Shown piece after piece: positions 28,201-39,640 of a stretch of 64,000 nt of DNA. Both the position numbers and the translations under genes were made by a program. The notes beneath the pieces are model-generated. The model made no database searches. It saw only the letters and a program-made list of their open reading frames with translations, and was not told the origin of the DNA. This stretch comes from Hedera helix (taxonomy: Eukaryota > Streptophyta > Magnoliopsida > Apiales > Araliaceae): NCBI GenBank assembly GCA_947179155.2, contig OX359267.1:42115292-42179291 (forward strand), in the 5' to 3' direction. How positions within the stretch are numbered: the first letter of the stretch is position 1; every line of letters starts with the position of its first letter.

Positions 28201-31200
28201 CCCAAATTATTAACTAACATTCAGGCTGGAAACTTGGGGAGGTAACTTTGTACCCCCGTTTGGGATTGTTTTTGATGTTTTCTGCTCTCCTTCATAGTCT
28301 CTACCACTTAATTGTTTTAATTAAGTACCTTTTCTTCTTAAATCTACTTCCAGGAATGATAATAATAACAAAGGACGTTCAATGGATGTCGTCCCTTTGT
28401 TTCCAACCACCAATAATATTGAGGGCACTGTTGCTTTGGTTAAGTCAGGTATTGAGAAGGCCAAGACAACCCCGGCAGGGGAATATCTTACTTCTGCCCT
28501 AAATGACTTTGATCCCGAAAAATACGACAGTTTTGCTACCATTTCTGATGGAGCAAACAAGCTGTTGATGCTGGTATGCTCAATGATCATTTTCATTTCA
28601 CCTCAGGAAGGCTCCAAATGCTTACATGCTATGTTGCACTGAATTTATCACCATCACATTATCTTCACATCATATTCTACTAACAATAAGCAATCCATCA
28701 AATTTTGCAATTCTTAAGTGGAGATATCTTTAAGAATTTATTTTAGTGTTTTCTGGTCTTAAATTCAACACCCTTCGAATTTAAAAATGAATATTTCTGA
28801 TTCTATATTTTGAGACGTGGTTTTAATATTGCAGGTACTGGCTGCAGTCATCAAAGCTGGTGCTTCTAGAGAACATGAGATACTTTCTGAAATAAGAGAT
28901 GCTGTCATTCCATTTATTCGTAAGATGGAGCCAAAGAGGGTAATGGATACTGTGCTTGTTTCGCGCGTTAGGATTTTGTATTTAAGATCTTTGCTTTCTA
29001 GGTCGCCAGAACTGCAATCTATCAAGGTAGTGAAAGATTTATTTATGAACGAGACACAGCCAGCACCATATTCGAGGTTAAGATATAATTCTTCTCTAAC
29101 TTTTTGTAGGTTCCTCCTGTTGAGTGCTTTCTGGAGAAGGCCAACACTGGACGTAGCAGAAGTTCCAGCAGGGGTAGCAGCCCTGGGAGATCTCCTATAC
29201 GTTATGACTCCAGCATGAGGAATGCACTCATTGACGAACAGGTTCAGCGTTTTAAAATAAATATAAAGCCAGAAAAGAAGTCGAAATTATCATCAGTGGT
29301 CCTAAAGATACGTGGAATCGATCAGGTGGGTTTGGCCAATAAATTTTAGACCTTTTCCTGCTATTATCTTCGATTATACACCCTCCAATTTGTTAAGGTA
29401 ATAACATTAGGTGTTGAACATAGAATTTTCAAGTTTTGACACTGTAAAGATATATTCCATGGGTGAAAGAATGGAGGAGCAACACTACTAATGTTATTGC
29501 GTAATTATTTCTAAATATGTGGAGGCTATTAGCCTATTTATAATAGGGGTAACTGACCCTAGAACCCAAAATAAACGTAACAGAACCCAAAATGAACAAA
29601 ACAGACCAAAATACCCTTGATGAATTGAACTTTTGATCTCTGGCTGGACATTCACCTATCCTTCATCTATTTTCATTCCTTCACTGCACAAGTGCATCTC
29701 TACACTTCTCTCAGATATTTTAAAATATGGACTATGATAAACCTCTAACCCAAAGATATTTAAACCATCTAAATATCTTCTAACACTCTTCATCAAGCTA
29801 GGCATATTCTAGATAGTGACAAACATAAAAACAAATTTTAGCATGTTCGAACATATTTTCCAAGTTTCCAAGCTTGTTGCTAATGTATCGAAACTCATAT
29901 TTAATGACTAAACAAAAAGTGCAACTCTCTTTGGAAGCAATGAGCAAATGGATAATTGTCTTAGGTTTTACCGATCAAGTTAATGCAACGCTCTTGGCTT
30001 CGACAACTATAGAACTACGGAGAGTTGCAATATTAATGTTCTTTATCAGGTGTGCAGACCCCACTAGCTATATCTCCTTACATATTACGAATAAGCTGAA
30101 TGACGAGTCTAATTCTCAGAGCTATAGCTAAAGATCATACAATGCCACAGTATATATACGAACCTACACTGAACACTTCTCTCCTTCTCAGTGCTTTCTT
30201 TAGGCTCCTGGCTGCTTGTTGGTAGAACACAACCAATATGATATTGAGCTTGAGCATCCGGGGCTAGTTTTTTTTCTTTTATTTAAATTATGCTTATTTA
30301 TAAGGTGACGGGCGAGTGGGGTGTTAATTACTTTTGCATTGTTCTGCTGCCTGGAGTTTGTGGTACTCAATATTTGGTGTGTTGGTGGGTGGAGTGCGTG
30401 TTCCGCATCGGTGGAGGATGATTTGGTACTTACACGGTCAAAAGAGATTTTGGAGGAAAGAAGAATGTGAAAATACTTTGGAAGTGGGTGATCTTCTATA
30501 TTCTTTTCTATGTTTTTTTTTGGTATCTGGATTGAGTGTAAAGCTTGGTTTTCTTTATTGCTAGATATGATCTTGTTCCTTCTTTATGGGCCTCTGCCAT
30601 GGGTGCCTTTAGGGTATATCTGTGTCTGATCTTTTCAGAGATTGATTTGATGCCCCCTTTTGAAAAGTTTGTTTTAATCTCCTCTTATTACAGGATAAGT
30701 GGACTCTTTACCCCCTCTGTGCTTGTATTCTCTCTTTTCATATAATAATATTTCTTTTTTTTATCGAAACAAAAAGTGGTAAGGAAATGCAGTTGTGAAA
30801 TACTCTCAATAATTTGCTAAAGGAATTAGTTAACTTGTTCCGGCCTGAGATGATGAGCTTGAATCAATTAAGATATTCTGTTGTGGCTCTGGATGAATGG
30901 CTTAGTAGAAGATATGGTTCTTGAAACTAAGCCTTGTAAATGCCCAAAGCTGTAGAAATATAATTTTATGAGGAGATCATCAGACTGAACTTGGTATTGT
31001 CTTGGTTATATAATTGACGACCTTTTCTCCTTATTTTGAGTATCTTTCAATGTACAATTCAAGCCCAAAGAACTGCCTTGTTTGAACTCATGAATATGAA
31101 GGCTGCTGTGTAGTTTCATGATTTTTCATTTTAAAGTTTATGAATAATTGGTCATTTTTTATATGCATTTAAGCTAGAAGAAGACTGATTCTGGAAGAAA

Positions 31201-34200
31201 GCTCACTAATTACATTATTGGCACATAGCTAATTAAATCTCATACTTATATTCGTCTAACAGTGAAATACATCACAACGATACAAAACCAAATTTCTTAC
31301 TAGTTGGTAGGTATTTCAGCTACTCATGTAAGACTTCAAACTCAAATGTACAGGAAATGTGGAGACATCATATGACTGGTGGAAAGCTTAGAGAAATCAC
31401 TGAAGAAGGAAAAAAATTTGCTGTTGGAAACAAAGCTCTTGCTGCTTTGGTTGTTCATACTCCTACAGGTGAGCTGCTGCGCCAAATCAGAGCTTGGCTT
31501 GCAGACAACTTCGACTTTCTTTCCGTCGCTGCAGATGATGCTTTAGGGGGGTCAACTGGTCAGTTAGATCTTCTTTCTACTGCAATAATGGATGGTTGGA
31601 TGGCTGGACTTGGTGTTGCTATGCCACCTAGTACTGATGCACTTGGGCAGCTTTTAGGAGAGTATGCAAAGCGTGTCTATAATTCTCAATTGCAGCACTT
31701 GAAGGTATTCCAACGCATAAATTTTATTTAAAAAAATTTATTGGTATTATTTTTTCAATTTCTGTTGCTATCATGGACATTGTTTTTGTAGTTGAATGCT
31801 TTGTTCTGAAAGGCCTGCAAATGAGCTGAGTCTCCCAAGCTTTGTCTTGGATGAACTGTTTCAGAACTTCTGAAACAGTTAATACAGTACATACTACATA
31901 ACTTTTAACTCTTCTAGAGCATTTCAACTCACATCCAATTTGTCTATGTTTTACCCCCTTGTTGTGTTGTTCTTTCAGTGTTTCATGTTTCCCGGCACTG
32001 CAATTTTTTTCTTGGTAATGTTGTGTTTGAAAACATGATCCACTTGGTAATGTTGTCTTGTGATGGAGGGGAAGAAAACAATACAAGGGAAAGAAACTGG
32101 ACATTCCTCTGTTTGAGGAAGAAGATAGATAGTATTCAAATATTCTTAGGAACGTACCCAATGGTGGTGCACTTATCAAGGCATTGTACCTTTCTTCTTT
32201 TTGTTCTTTAACTTCCCTAGCATGATCAATCTTGAATGATCAATCTTGAAACATTTACCTTTAGTGCATGTTTTTTGTTACACCAGTAGTGAGCTGTATT
32301 ACGGTACTCTTTTCCTTACTGCTTCAGTTGTTACTTGGTACAATTTTTGATATAGGTTTCTAATGGCAATGGGTAATTAAGATGCAAAAAGCACAAAATC
32401 CCACAGCACAATGTTGCAAATTTATGATTATATTGTCGACTCTTGTCAAAATGTCTATGGGTTTATATGAACAGGAAATTGCACTGTAATGATGAATAAG
32501 ATACACAGTGATGGCTTCTCTGGAGTTCTGATAAACTATAGGTCATGGTGTTACCTTTCCAAACCCTAATGTGACTCTTTTGATATTAGAGTATTAGTCT
32601 AAGAGATCACCACTCTACTACCCCAAAACAAATCCAGATAGATGGCTGGGTCTGCTTGCCCCTTGAACCCTAGAAAAACCTTCCTTAATCAAATAAAAGA
32701 ATCTTCCTATGAAATGCAAAAATGGAAAACATTGGTCGAAAGGGTAACTACATGTACCAATACAACAACGTTTCTGTTCTTTACTTACTCTTATTAGTGT
32801 CATATTGTACCTCTAACCGAGTGTTATTATCCTCAATTTATGTTCTTATGTGACTTGTACTTAAATAACAAAAGTCACACTTGATGATTTGTTTAAGGCA
32901 TCTCTCTTTATCCTCGCTATGATGTAGTCTTGTCTCCTGGAATCGTTCAAAAGTCTTAACATGATTCTGATGCTAATATTGGTCCTTTACCAGGACATTG
33001 CTGGTACCTTGGCAACTGAAGTAGCAGAAGACTCGGCACAAGTAGCAAAACTACGTTCAGCTCTGGAATCCGTTGATCATAAGAGAAGGAAGGTCCTCAT
33101 TTTCTTTTTGTCTATCCTCTTCCTTATTTAAACCCCAAACTGAAGCTTAAGCCTCTAGCACTCTACCGTACTAGAAAGTTGTCTTGGTACACTAATGGAG
33201 TATAATTTACTTCTTTTACTGGTGTAGTTAAAAGTTTCTAAGCATAAATTTAAGAACTTAGTGACACATCATTGAGGACTTCACATCAAACATAATGGAG
33301 CAATTTTGTGGCCAATCAAAAGCTGGAATTTCAGTTTTAGGAAGGAGAACCTGCATGGCATAGTGTGTTTTTGTAGTGGTGCACATGGGCTGGGCTGGTT
33401 TGCTGGTGTAACGAGAGTTCCAAACTGAGTCAGGGGACGAGTGCACAAGGCCCAGACCTAACTCAGGACCTAGGGTTTAGGATGGGGCAGATTTGTGTAG
33501 TTATATATATATATATAACTCAATACAATTAAGTTGATAAAATTTTATCAAAACAATTGTTTACTAGTAAGCATTTAACTCCAATTTAACTCAAAGTTGA
33601 AGTAAACAATCAGATGAAACTGCTTTTGTTGAAACAAAGTGTTATATCTCTTTATTTGCTGATATTAACTCGGTATTTGCTTTGACTTTGGCTTCAGTTT
33701 CAGCATGGGCTTCGACTTTAAAGGCTTTGGATTTTAAAACTCTATCACTTCAGTCTTCCTTTTTTTTTCCTTCTCGTCTTCCTTGATTCATTCATGTACA
33801 TCGTAACTATTTGAAAGGTTTTCGATGGCATCTCTGCATCTCTGGCTATCTGTCTGTCTCTTGTATGACTTCAGTTTAATCATACAAGTGTTATACGATC
33901 AGTCTAGGTATGTCTATAGAAGTAACTACTCAAGGTTTTGTTTTTTAATGAGATCTGATCATATAGTGTACGGAATATGTGTTGTTGCGCAAATCCCTTT
34001 TTTTTGTTGTTATGAATCTCATCAGTTGTTAATTAAACACGTATGTTACTATAATCAGTAGACGGATGGCGTCCAAGTGTTAGTTGTTCAAAGTATTAGG
34101 GAACAGGTTTGCCCTAGAATCTTCAAGGAGTATTCTTACCAAAATAGGGTTTACTAGCATGTCTTCAAGTACAATGTTTTTTGTCCACAAAATGATGTCT

Positions 34201-36099
34201 AGAAGTGCACAAGTCAAATATAAAAAATATGCATAAAGACTAGTTTACGCTCAAAAGTACATTGAAGTAGGGTCCCCTTCGTTTAGAAAAGACAAAGATT
34301 CATTAGTATTGTTACATGGGGTCCACTATGGGTCAAATTGGTGGGTATTTAATACTCACTCCTCTAAGTTTTCTTAATTTGTGTGAAGCGTGTACCTTGG
34401 ACATTCTTTTGAGCACAGAGGGAGTAAATAAGTTATGCTAGCAACTAAATAAAGATACATGTACATACTATTAAACTACGCAAAGGTACTTAAAACCCAA
34501 TATCTTTAGTCAACCACATGGGTTGACTTCTTAAATTACACTTGTTAACTTTTAGATAACTCCTCTTGGTAGCTTGTGTGATCTGATATTTTCTTATGTA
34601 TAGTTTCTTGGTATTGTGAGTTCTGATTGTTTGTATGCCTTGTCCAGTTGGCTCTGCCATGTTCCCAGTGTCATTGGCTTCTCTCTCTCTTCCCCCCCTC
34701 TCCTCTCCTTAAATTTTGAATCCTTCTCACAGCATACTATGATTTCATATTTTCATAATCAGCTATTGCAACAAATGAGAAGTGATGAAGTGTTGTTGAC
34801 GTTACAAGATGGTGGTTCACCTATTCGGAATCCTTCTACTGAAGCTGAGGATGCACGCCTAGCATCTTTAATTTCCCTTGATGGAATACTGAAGCAAGTC
34901 AAGGTTTTTAACTTTTCTTGTGGCTTTCATGTTTTGGTTGATGATTAGGTTTAGATTTAATGTGTGATATGACAGGATATTATGAGGCAGTCCTCTGTAA
35001 GCAGACTAGCTAAAAGTAAGAAAAAAGCAATGCTTGCATCTTTAGATGAACTTACAGAACGGATGCCTTCCCTACTTGAAATAGACCATCCATGTGCCCG
35101 GACACACATTGCAGAAGCTCTTCATGCCGTGGAGGTAAGTATAAATCTGTTATGCTACAACTGAATTTAAATCCAGTTGGTTGTTGACTCTTTACTATTC
35201 CCAATTGGAAGTTTACAAAAGAAAATGGGAGGGGTGGGTTCAATTCTTGATGAAGTTTTCTTAAATGTTTCTTATGGACCTGTAGTCAGGGACTGAGTTG
35301 TAGTTCAGGTTAGCCATTTTGAGATTATAAATTCACAGGCTTTGACTGATCCTCAAAATATATAAGACTTGGATTGAAGACATGATCTTTTATATTGACA
35401 TTATTTTAAGAAGTGATGTAGGAAAGAAACTTCTTTTACTGCTTGGAGAACCCAGATGTACTTTTGTCAGATGTTCTGTTTACTTTTGAATCAAATTATA
35501 TTAGTTTCACAGGATATCCAAGTTTTTATGAATTTTTGGTGACATAAAAGAATGATTAGTATTTTGTTGACTCCAATTAATTACCAAAAAAAAAAAAGAT
35601 TAATGACTTTAAATAATTGATTTCTCACCCAATTGCTATACAGTCAATTCCTGAAGAAGACGACCCGCACCAAGATACATCAGTTGCTTCTAAAGTGTCT
35701 GTGGATCTTGGTTCCAGTGCTGAAATTGATGTGGCCCAGTGGAATGTCCTTCAGTTCAATACAGGATCTACAACTCCATTCATCATTAAATGTGGCGCCA
35801 ACTCAAATTTTGAGCTGGTCATCAAAGCTGATGCACGAGTTCAAGAACCCAAAGGTGGTGAGATTGTTAGGGTTGTTCCCAGACCCACTGTTTTAGAAAA
35901 TTCGACCTTGGAGAAGATGAAAGAGGTATTCAGTCAACTCCCTGAGGCTGTAAGCTTGCTTGCCCTAGCTAGGACATCGGATGGAACCCGAGCTCGCTAT
36001 TCTAGATTGTACAGGACTCTTGTCACGAAGGTTCCAGCACTGAGGAACCTTGTTGATGAGCTTGAAAAGGGGGGAGGACTTAAAGATGTGAAGTCATGA
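7245..36099 (+). CDS. KAC1/KAC2-like (KIN14A/B): KAC-type kinesin (KIN-14 family), 23 coding exons, about 1,291 aa
   Basis: Kinesin-like protein for actin-based chloroplast movement; in Arabidopsis the KAC proteins position chloroplasts and anchor them to the plasma membrane through short actin filaments. Exons: 7245-7442, 10726-10849, 11380-11466, 11703-11873, 12024-12130, 12449-12580, 12729-12907, 13313-13474, 13690-13781, 14527-14678, 15011-15184, 15971-16117, 21682-21870, 22092-22163, 28186-28241, 28354-28573, 28835-29026, 29110-29325, 31354-31704, 32994-33092, 34763-34903, 34976-35134, 35644-36099. They total 3,876 nt with the stop, phases agree at every junction and introns are GT-AG; Arabidopsis KAC1 is of similar length. 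The start was chosen for the family N-terminus (MSDQKNRWNWEVSGFE). The motor domain is at about residues 136-470: P-loop GQTHSGKT at 219-226, switch II VDLAGSE at 357-363. The switch I SSR triad is not recognisable, as in the family. Coiled coils cover roughly 475-575 and 600-680. The C-terminal KAC region ends ELEKGGGLKDVKS. No premature stop was seen. Introns 12 (5.6 kb) and 14 (6.0 kb) carry retroelements. Confidence 0.95.
7927..8098. mobile_element. small hAT-like inverted-repeat element in kinesin intron 1
   Basis: The segment runs from GGGTTGAAATTTACCG to GTCTCAACCC, giving short terminal inverted repeats (GGGTTGA / TCAACCC), and is rich in ACCGGT-type palindromes. Similar ACCGG-rich sequence recurs at about 8720-8860, so the true element may be larger. 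It has no coding capacity and no clear target duplication. Confidence 0.35.
8919..8945. repeat. (TA)n microsatellite in kinesin intron 1
   Basis: An uninterrupted TA run of about 27 bases. The rest of intron 1 (7443-10725) is AT-rich and shows no recognisable gene; the open frames at 9112-9381 and 9819-10160 match nothing I know. Confidence 0.8.
13446..13567 (+). repeat. direct duplication of the end of kinesin exon 8 with a second splice-donor-like site
   Basis: The sequence spanning the exon 8 end (CTTGCTGCATGTCATG..., donor GGC|GTATGT at 13474/13475) recurs 82 bp downstream at about 13528-13567 with three differences, including a second GGC|GTATGT. The copy lies in intron 8. Confidence 0.75.
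13655..13881 (+). repeat. partial duplication of the kinesin exon 9 region within intron 9
   Basis: The intron 8 end motif TTTACCTTACCGCTTTTGAC occurs at about 13656 and again at about 13796. Exon 9 sequence around ACTGTTCCTTATGAGAACTC (13729-13757) recurs at 13853-13881 in intron 9. The copies are diverged and lack a complete exon, so they read as relics of a local duplication. Confidence 0.7.
16118..17769. other. first part of kinesin intron 12, no gene seen
   Basis: AT-rich intron sequence between exon 12 and an L1 tail. Open frames here (for example 16104-16346, and 17555-17746 on the minus strand) match no family I recognise. Confidence 0.5.
17770..18215 (+). mobile_element. L1-type LINE 3' tail relic in intron 12
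   Basis: Conceptual fragments such as AISDVYRDWWAMLHWF, following a Trp/Leu-rich stretch, resemble the degenerate C-terminus of plant L1 reverse-transcriptase proteins after the zf-RVT region. The segment ends with CTAATAAAATTTCTTC and A-rich sequence, the usual LINE 3' end. Frames are broken; only the tail remains, as expected from 5' truncation. Confidence 0.5.
18775..21422 (+). mobile_element. non-autonomous LTR retrotransposon (2.65 kb) in kinesin intron 12
   Basis: 5' LTR 18775..19159 starts TGTCCCAGATATTTCTGAG and ends GGGATGTTACA; 3' LTR 21057..21422 starts TGTCTCAGATATTTCTGAG and ends GGGGCGTTACA. The two are clearly homologous. One base after the 5' LTR is TGGTATCAGAG (19162-19172), a primer-binding site for initiator Met tRNA. 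The sequence before each LTR has the form GAGGATGAAAT(T/A)...TTATAAGT, like the 3' end of plant Ty3/gypsy chromovirus internal regions. The ~1.9-kb interior has no gag or pol frame. No target-site duplication is visible: upstream of the 5' LTR, from about 18690, the sequence repeats the internal 3' end, so the left border lies within a longer, rearranged array. Confidence 0.8.
19162..19172 (+). other. primer-binding site (initiator Met tRNA type)
   Basis: TGGTATCAGAG follows the 5' LTR end after one base. This is the usual minus-strand primer site of many plant LTR elements, complementary to the 3' end of initiator methionyl-tRNA. Confidence 0.8.
23565..24424 (-). pseudogene. retrotransposon integrase fragment with chromodomain-like C-terminus
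   Basis: Minus-strand translation shows the end of the integrase catalytic core (HPQTDNQTEVVNRSLGDL, then AELAYNSSFNRSTGASPFQ), a GPY/F-like stretch (LPPGTWKKVHAKRMGSFRV) and a chromodomain-like segment (YCQFLVKWRDKSHSDCTW). Ty3/gypsy chromoviruses use this module to integrate and target chromatin. Stop codons near 24330 and a frame change near 23920 break it, and it is truncated upstream by the LTR copy at 24431. It is not functional. Confidence 0.85.
24431..24767 (-). mobile_element. third LTR copy inside the intron 14 retrotransposon
   Basis: It begins TGATGTATGACGGAAATGG and ends CCCATCA on the plus strand and is nearly colinear with the LTRs at 23131 and 26645, but lacks the ~30-bp block around CCGCAGGAGAACC. 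No duplication flanks it. Its 3' side (minus strand) joins integrase sequence directly, which points to a recombination junction rather than a clean insertion. Confidence 0.8.
24905..25400. repeat. two-copy diverged tandem repeat of about 0.32 kb in the intron 14 element
   Basis: CGGTTTTGAATATT(C/T)TAACACAAAC occurs near 24913 and again near 25249, and a second shared block, CACATAAATTGATAATATCC, near 25043 and 25350. Flanking copies of ATGCGATAGAA...GGGGTAGTGACAAGTG at about 24775 and 25627 suggest a small nested or duplicated unit. It is very AT-rich with no coding capacity. Confidence 0.65.
27410..27437. repeat. poly-C homopolymer (28 C)
   Basis: An uninterrupted run of C in kinesin intron 14, followed by ACACACA. 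Long C tracts are rare in AT-rich plant introns and prone to length error in sequencing and assembly. Confidence 0.9.
29326..30329. other. kinesin intron 18, first half, no gene seen
   Basis: AT-rich intron sequence. The frame at 29874-30131 and the repeat-like stretch at 29480-29700 look like degraded transposon sequence but I cannot assign a family. Confidence 0.4.
30330..30765 (+). mobile_element. L1-type LINE 3' tail relic in intron 18
   Basis: The translation HCSAAWSLWYSIFGV is typical of the zf-RVT end of plant L1 ORF2, where a histidine-cysteine motif precedes AWSLW. A later frame gives LWASAMGAFRVYLCLIFSE, resembling the far C-terminus, and the segment ends in ATAATAATATTTC followed by T/A-rich sequence. 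Frames are shifted; it is 5'-truncated and dead. Confidence 0.6.
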
Positions 36100-36545
36100 T
36101 TGAAAACAGAAGCCTTTGGACGAAGATCCTCTCTTGTTTTGTTGTAAGTTGGAGCTTTTGTTTAATAGCATTTTAGATGGAATCTAAACAATTTTGGAGT
36201 GGTCTAAAGCTGGAATTTTTCCCTTTGCCAATGTAATGTAATGTAATGCCAATTTTGGTACTTCCGGATTTTGTTGTATAACTTGTAATTGCTTTTCAAG
36301 GTGTAATTATCGAATTGTTTTTCGATTCCTCAGGATCTTTTCCTTTTCTTCATTTCTTTTTATGGTTCTTAGAAAAGAAAACTGCGAGGGAAAAATTACT
36401 CCTTCCATATCTGTGTGCCATTTGTCGGGACAAAAAAGTTTTCGCTGTATTATTTTTAATTTTTTTAGGCGAACAGATAGGTTGACCAGGAGTGTCATAT
36501 AGGATGAGATTATATGCTTAATCTACTCGAGATTCTATTTAACTA
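36100..36545 (+). other. 3' flank of the kinesin gene
   Basis: After the TGA at 36097-36099 comes about 200 bp of T-rich probable 3' UTR, with repeated TGTAATGTAATG near 36232 that resembles plant far-upstream polyadenylation elements. No cleavage site can be fixed. No further gene is visible. Confidence 0.45.

Positions 36546-36584
<39 letters not shown>
36546..36584. repeat. (TG)n(TA)n microsatellite
   Basis: Compound TG then TA run next to the left end of an inverted-repeat element. Confidence 0.8.
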
Positions 36585-37377
36585 GGAGTGATCTATAACA
36601 AACGTTTATTATGAATATTTTTTTAGCAAACAAATCATTAACCGTCCATGGATAACGGCATCGTTTCACAATTTTACCCTACTGCAATCAGCCGGACAAA
36701 AACCGAAACGTGGTATTTTTCACGAGTCTGAAAGAAAAAACCCAGGTCTACAAGATTAGGATGGAGTATAGTGTCTACAAATGAAGAAGTCATTAACATC
36801 TATGGCATCCTATCAAACAATTAGATAAAGCAAAAATCTAAGCCAGCTAAAGATTTATACCACAGAAAAGGTACTTTCATATAAAATAAATATTCTGGGA
36901 TTTATATCATACTGAAAGAACAAGTAACCCGGTTAAATCTGATGGAATGATCAATGAAAATCACATACCAAGCATTCATGAATCAGTAATATTCGGATGA
37001 GATCAATCAACAAAATAAGTATACCACTATATAAACAGATTATTAATATATTTAAAGACACTGACCAGATTATTACCATACTCCCTACTAATCTTGTAGA
37101 TGTGTGGGTTTTTTCTTTAAATTTGAATTCATAAAAAATATGTCATTTTGATTTTGATTTGGCCGCATGTATGAATTACGGCTAACAGGTGTAACGACGC
37201 CAGTCTCGCAACTCTTACATGCGGCTGGAGATAAATTAGAGGACAATTTAGTCATGTGTCAATTGGCTGTAAGACATGCGGCTGTGCTCATGTCTTATCC
37301 CTTAGATCTTGGCATGGACGGTGAGAGATTTGTTTACTAAAATAGTGTCTATAGTAATATTTATTATGAATTATTTC
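36585..37377. mobile_element. inverted-repeat transposable element (0.8 kb) with long imperfect ends
   Basis: The left arm (..AACAAACGTTTATTATGAATA..AGCAAACAAATC..ACCGTCCATG, to about 36653) is matched in reverse by the right arm (CATGGACGGTGAGAGATTTG..TTATTATGAATTATTTCAT, from about 37314). Both ends sit in TA-rich tracts, as if inserted into TATATA. It is non-coding and probably a non-autonomous DNA element; the superfamily is not determined. Confidence 0.6.
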
Positions 37378-37395
37378 ATATATATATATATATAT

Positions 37396-38760
37396 GTATT
37401 TCTTTTTCCTCTTGTACATATTGAAGTTTGTATAGAAAATTATGAAACATAATTTATCTTTAAACACAAAATCTAGTTTTAAAATTAAAATACAATAGAA
37501 TCATGAAATAATTTAATGATGCCTTGGCGTGCCTGAATGTGAAGTTAATAACCAAGTTGATTGATGGCGTTATCACAAAAAAAAAAAGAGGAGGAAAAAA
37601 GAGGTTATAAAAAAGGTTATGATTTAATGTAAAGAAAACTCCTTATCTACCGATATCTATTTAGATTACTTCACACTCTTATACGAGATATTTTTATATA
37701 ATAATAATATTTTAAAAAATTATAAAAATATTCTTTTGTGCATAACATAAAAGAAGCATATTCATTTATGTAAATCATGGGCTGTTTTGATGATTAGCGT
37801 GTGAGGTAGTCTTCACCTCTATTTTTGTCATATTTATATTATAAAGCATCCATGACAATTCTTGGTGTAGTTGTATCAAGCATGACTCACTTTTTTTTCC
37901 TACAATTTTAGATATATTATTATTTTGTTTTTTTTTAATTTAATTTTTTTTATCTTTTTATTTAGTCTTCCAAATTTTATAACATTTTAATTTTAGCCCA
38001 CATAACTTCCATATGCAGCGCATGTGCCATCGGATACTACTTAATATAATTTAGGCAAAATTAGCTTATATACTACTGTAGTTGTCCTGTTTTGTGCAAT
38101 AACCATTGAACTGAAAAATTATAATTAACCAACTGAACTAATAAAAATGTTGAAATTACACCAATTTGTTAAAAAATTTGAACAAACGTTTAAAATTTCC
38201 TACGTGGCATTGAGAAAAAAATAAAAAATAAAAATAAAATAAGTATTTTCTTACTTGACAAAAAAAATAAAATTAAAAAAATAATATTATTAATTATGTG
38301 ACAAAAAAAATAATTAAAATAATAATAAAATTAAAACAGCTATTTTTTTTTTTCTCTCTCTCTTATGCTTCTTTCATTCTTCTCTTCATCTTTATGTTTT
38401 CTCTCTCCTCCATCGGCTCTTCTTCTCCTTTTGTAACTCTTATATAGATTTAACTTAGGGTTTCGAAGTTCGACGACATTGTCATTGCATTTTAATGGCT
38501 GCTGTGAGAGAGAAGAAATTATAGCTGAATAAGAAAAAAAGAGAATAAAAACTCACCTCGTGCCTCATGAGCAAAAGCACCCCCCGCCCTCTCTCACATA
38601 TCCACTGTTTGAGCTCAGATCCTTTGTAATAAATTTCTATTATCAACCTCTGTTACCAGACAGAGAATATATATATATATATATCAATCTTCAACCAAGA
38701 CAACCCCCAATACAGCTTCAAATTGTACTAAAGAAAAAAACTCACTTGCACATTAATTAA
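37396..38760. other. AT-rich intergenic sequence, no gene recognised
   Basis: Only A/T-rich low-complexity sequence and probable old repeat fragments (for example around 38050-38340) are visible. The frame at 38560-38760 contains a microsatellite-encoded run and is not credible as a gene. Confidence 0.5.
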
Positions 38761-38932
38761 AGGAAATTGATATTTTCACTTTTTTTTTGGATATTTTTAT
38801 ACAGTAGGATCCGCACTTTAGAGCTATAACGATAGTTACTGATGCATAACGACGGTAAACCGTCGCTATAACTCTAAATGTGGGTCCTATCATATGAAAA
38901 TATCAAAAAAGTGTGTGAAAATATTAATTCCC
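38761..38932. mobile_element. MITE-like foldback element, CGACGG family, copy 1
   Basis: The ends GGAAATTGATATTTTCAC and GTGAAAATATTAATTCC are inverted repeats. The interior folds on itself around ACGACGGTAAACCGTCGCTA, and AGGATCCGCACTTTAGAG is mirrored by CTCTAAATGTGGGTCCT. About 172 bp, non-coding. Confidence 0.75.
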
Positions 38933-39417
38933 TAATTAAAAACTCCAAAACTCCATAAATTATCGTAAAATCAAAAACTCATCAATGAAATAAGATCACC
39001 CAAATACCCAACATAAAACCCCATAAATTTAGAGAGAGGAAGCACCATTATTACATCAATCCTGATGAAAAATACCCAAACCCAAAACTTTGAAAAAGGA
39101 CAGATATGCTCCAACCCTGACATCTCGGGAGTTTAGGTTGTCGACCCATTTACTGTCGCCTCCAAAACATCTCACTGAATCGGTCCACCGGAGATCCATC
39201 TCTTCCTCCAAGATCTGTGTTAGAAGAACAAAAAGAAGAGAAAGAAAAAGAAAAAAAAAGAGGAAAGTATCGTCCATCTTTTCCAGAATTGGAAAGTTTC
39301 AAGCTTCCCCCAATTCATGATATAGAAACTGCAAGAACAAAGTCTCTGTTCTTTCAAACTTTTGGGGAGAAAAAGAATGACGGGTGATTGAATGAATTTC
39401 AACGACATTTTGTTGTA

Positions 39418-39640
39418 GGGAATTTGCTATTTTCACAGGGTTTTTTGTTATTTGCATAAGCGGATCCCATTTTTTACCTATAGCGACGGTTTTAAAACCG
39501 TTGCTATATACTTATGACTACACTTTACATGTTAAAACCATCGCTATAGACCTATTGCGACACTTTACATGTGAAAAGTGTCGCTATAGATAAACCCTGC
39601 GGAAATAACAAAAAAACCTGCGGAAATATCAGTTTCCTTT
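39418..39640. mobile_element. MITE-like foldback element, CGACGG family, copy 2
   Basis: The left end GGAATTTGCTATTTTCACAG and right end GGAAATATCAGTTTCC are related in inverted orientation. The interior carries AGCGACGGTTTTAAAACCG and CACTTTACATGTGAAAAGTG palindromes. It shares ends and palindromic core with the copies at 38.76 and 46.57 kb. Confidence 0.7.

Noticed and set aside
31724..32179. 151-residue open frame on the minus strand
   Set aside because: It lies in kinesin intron 19, matches no family I recognise and has no supporting splice or codon signal.
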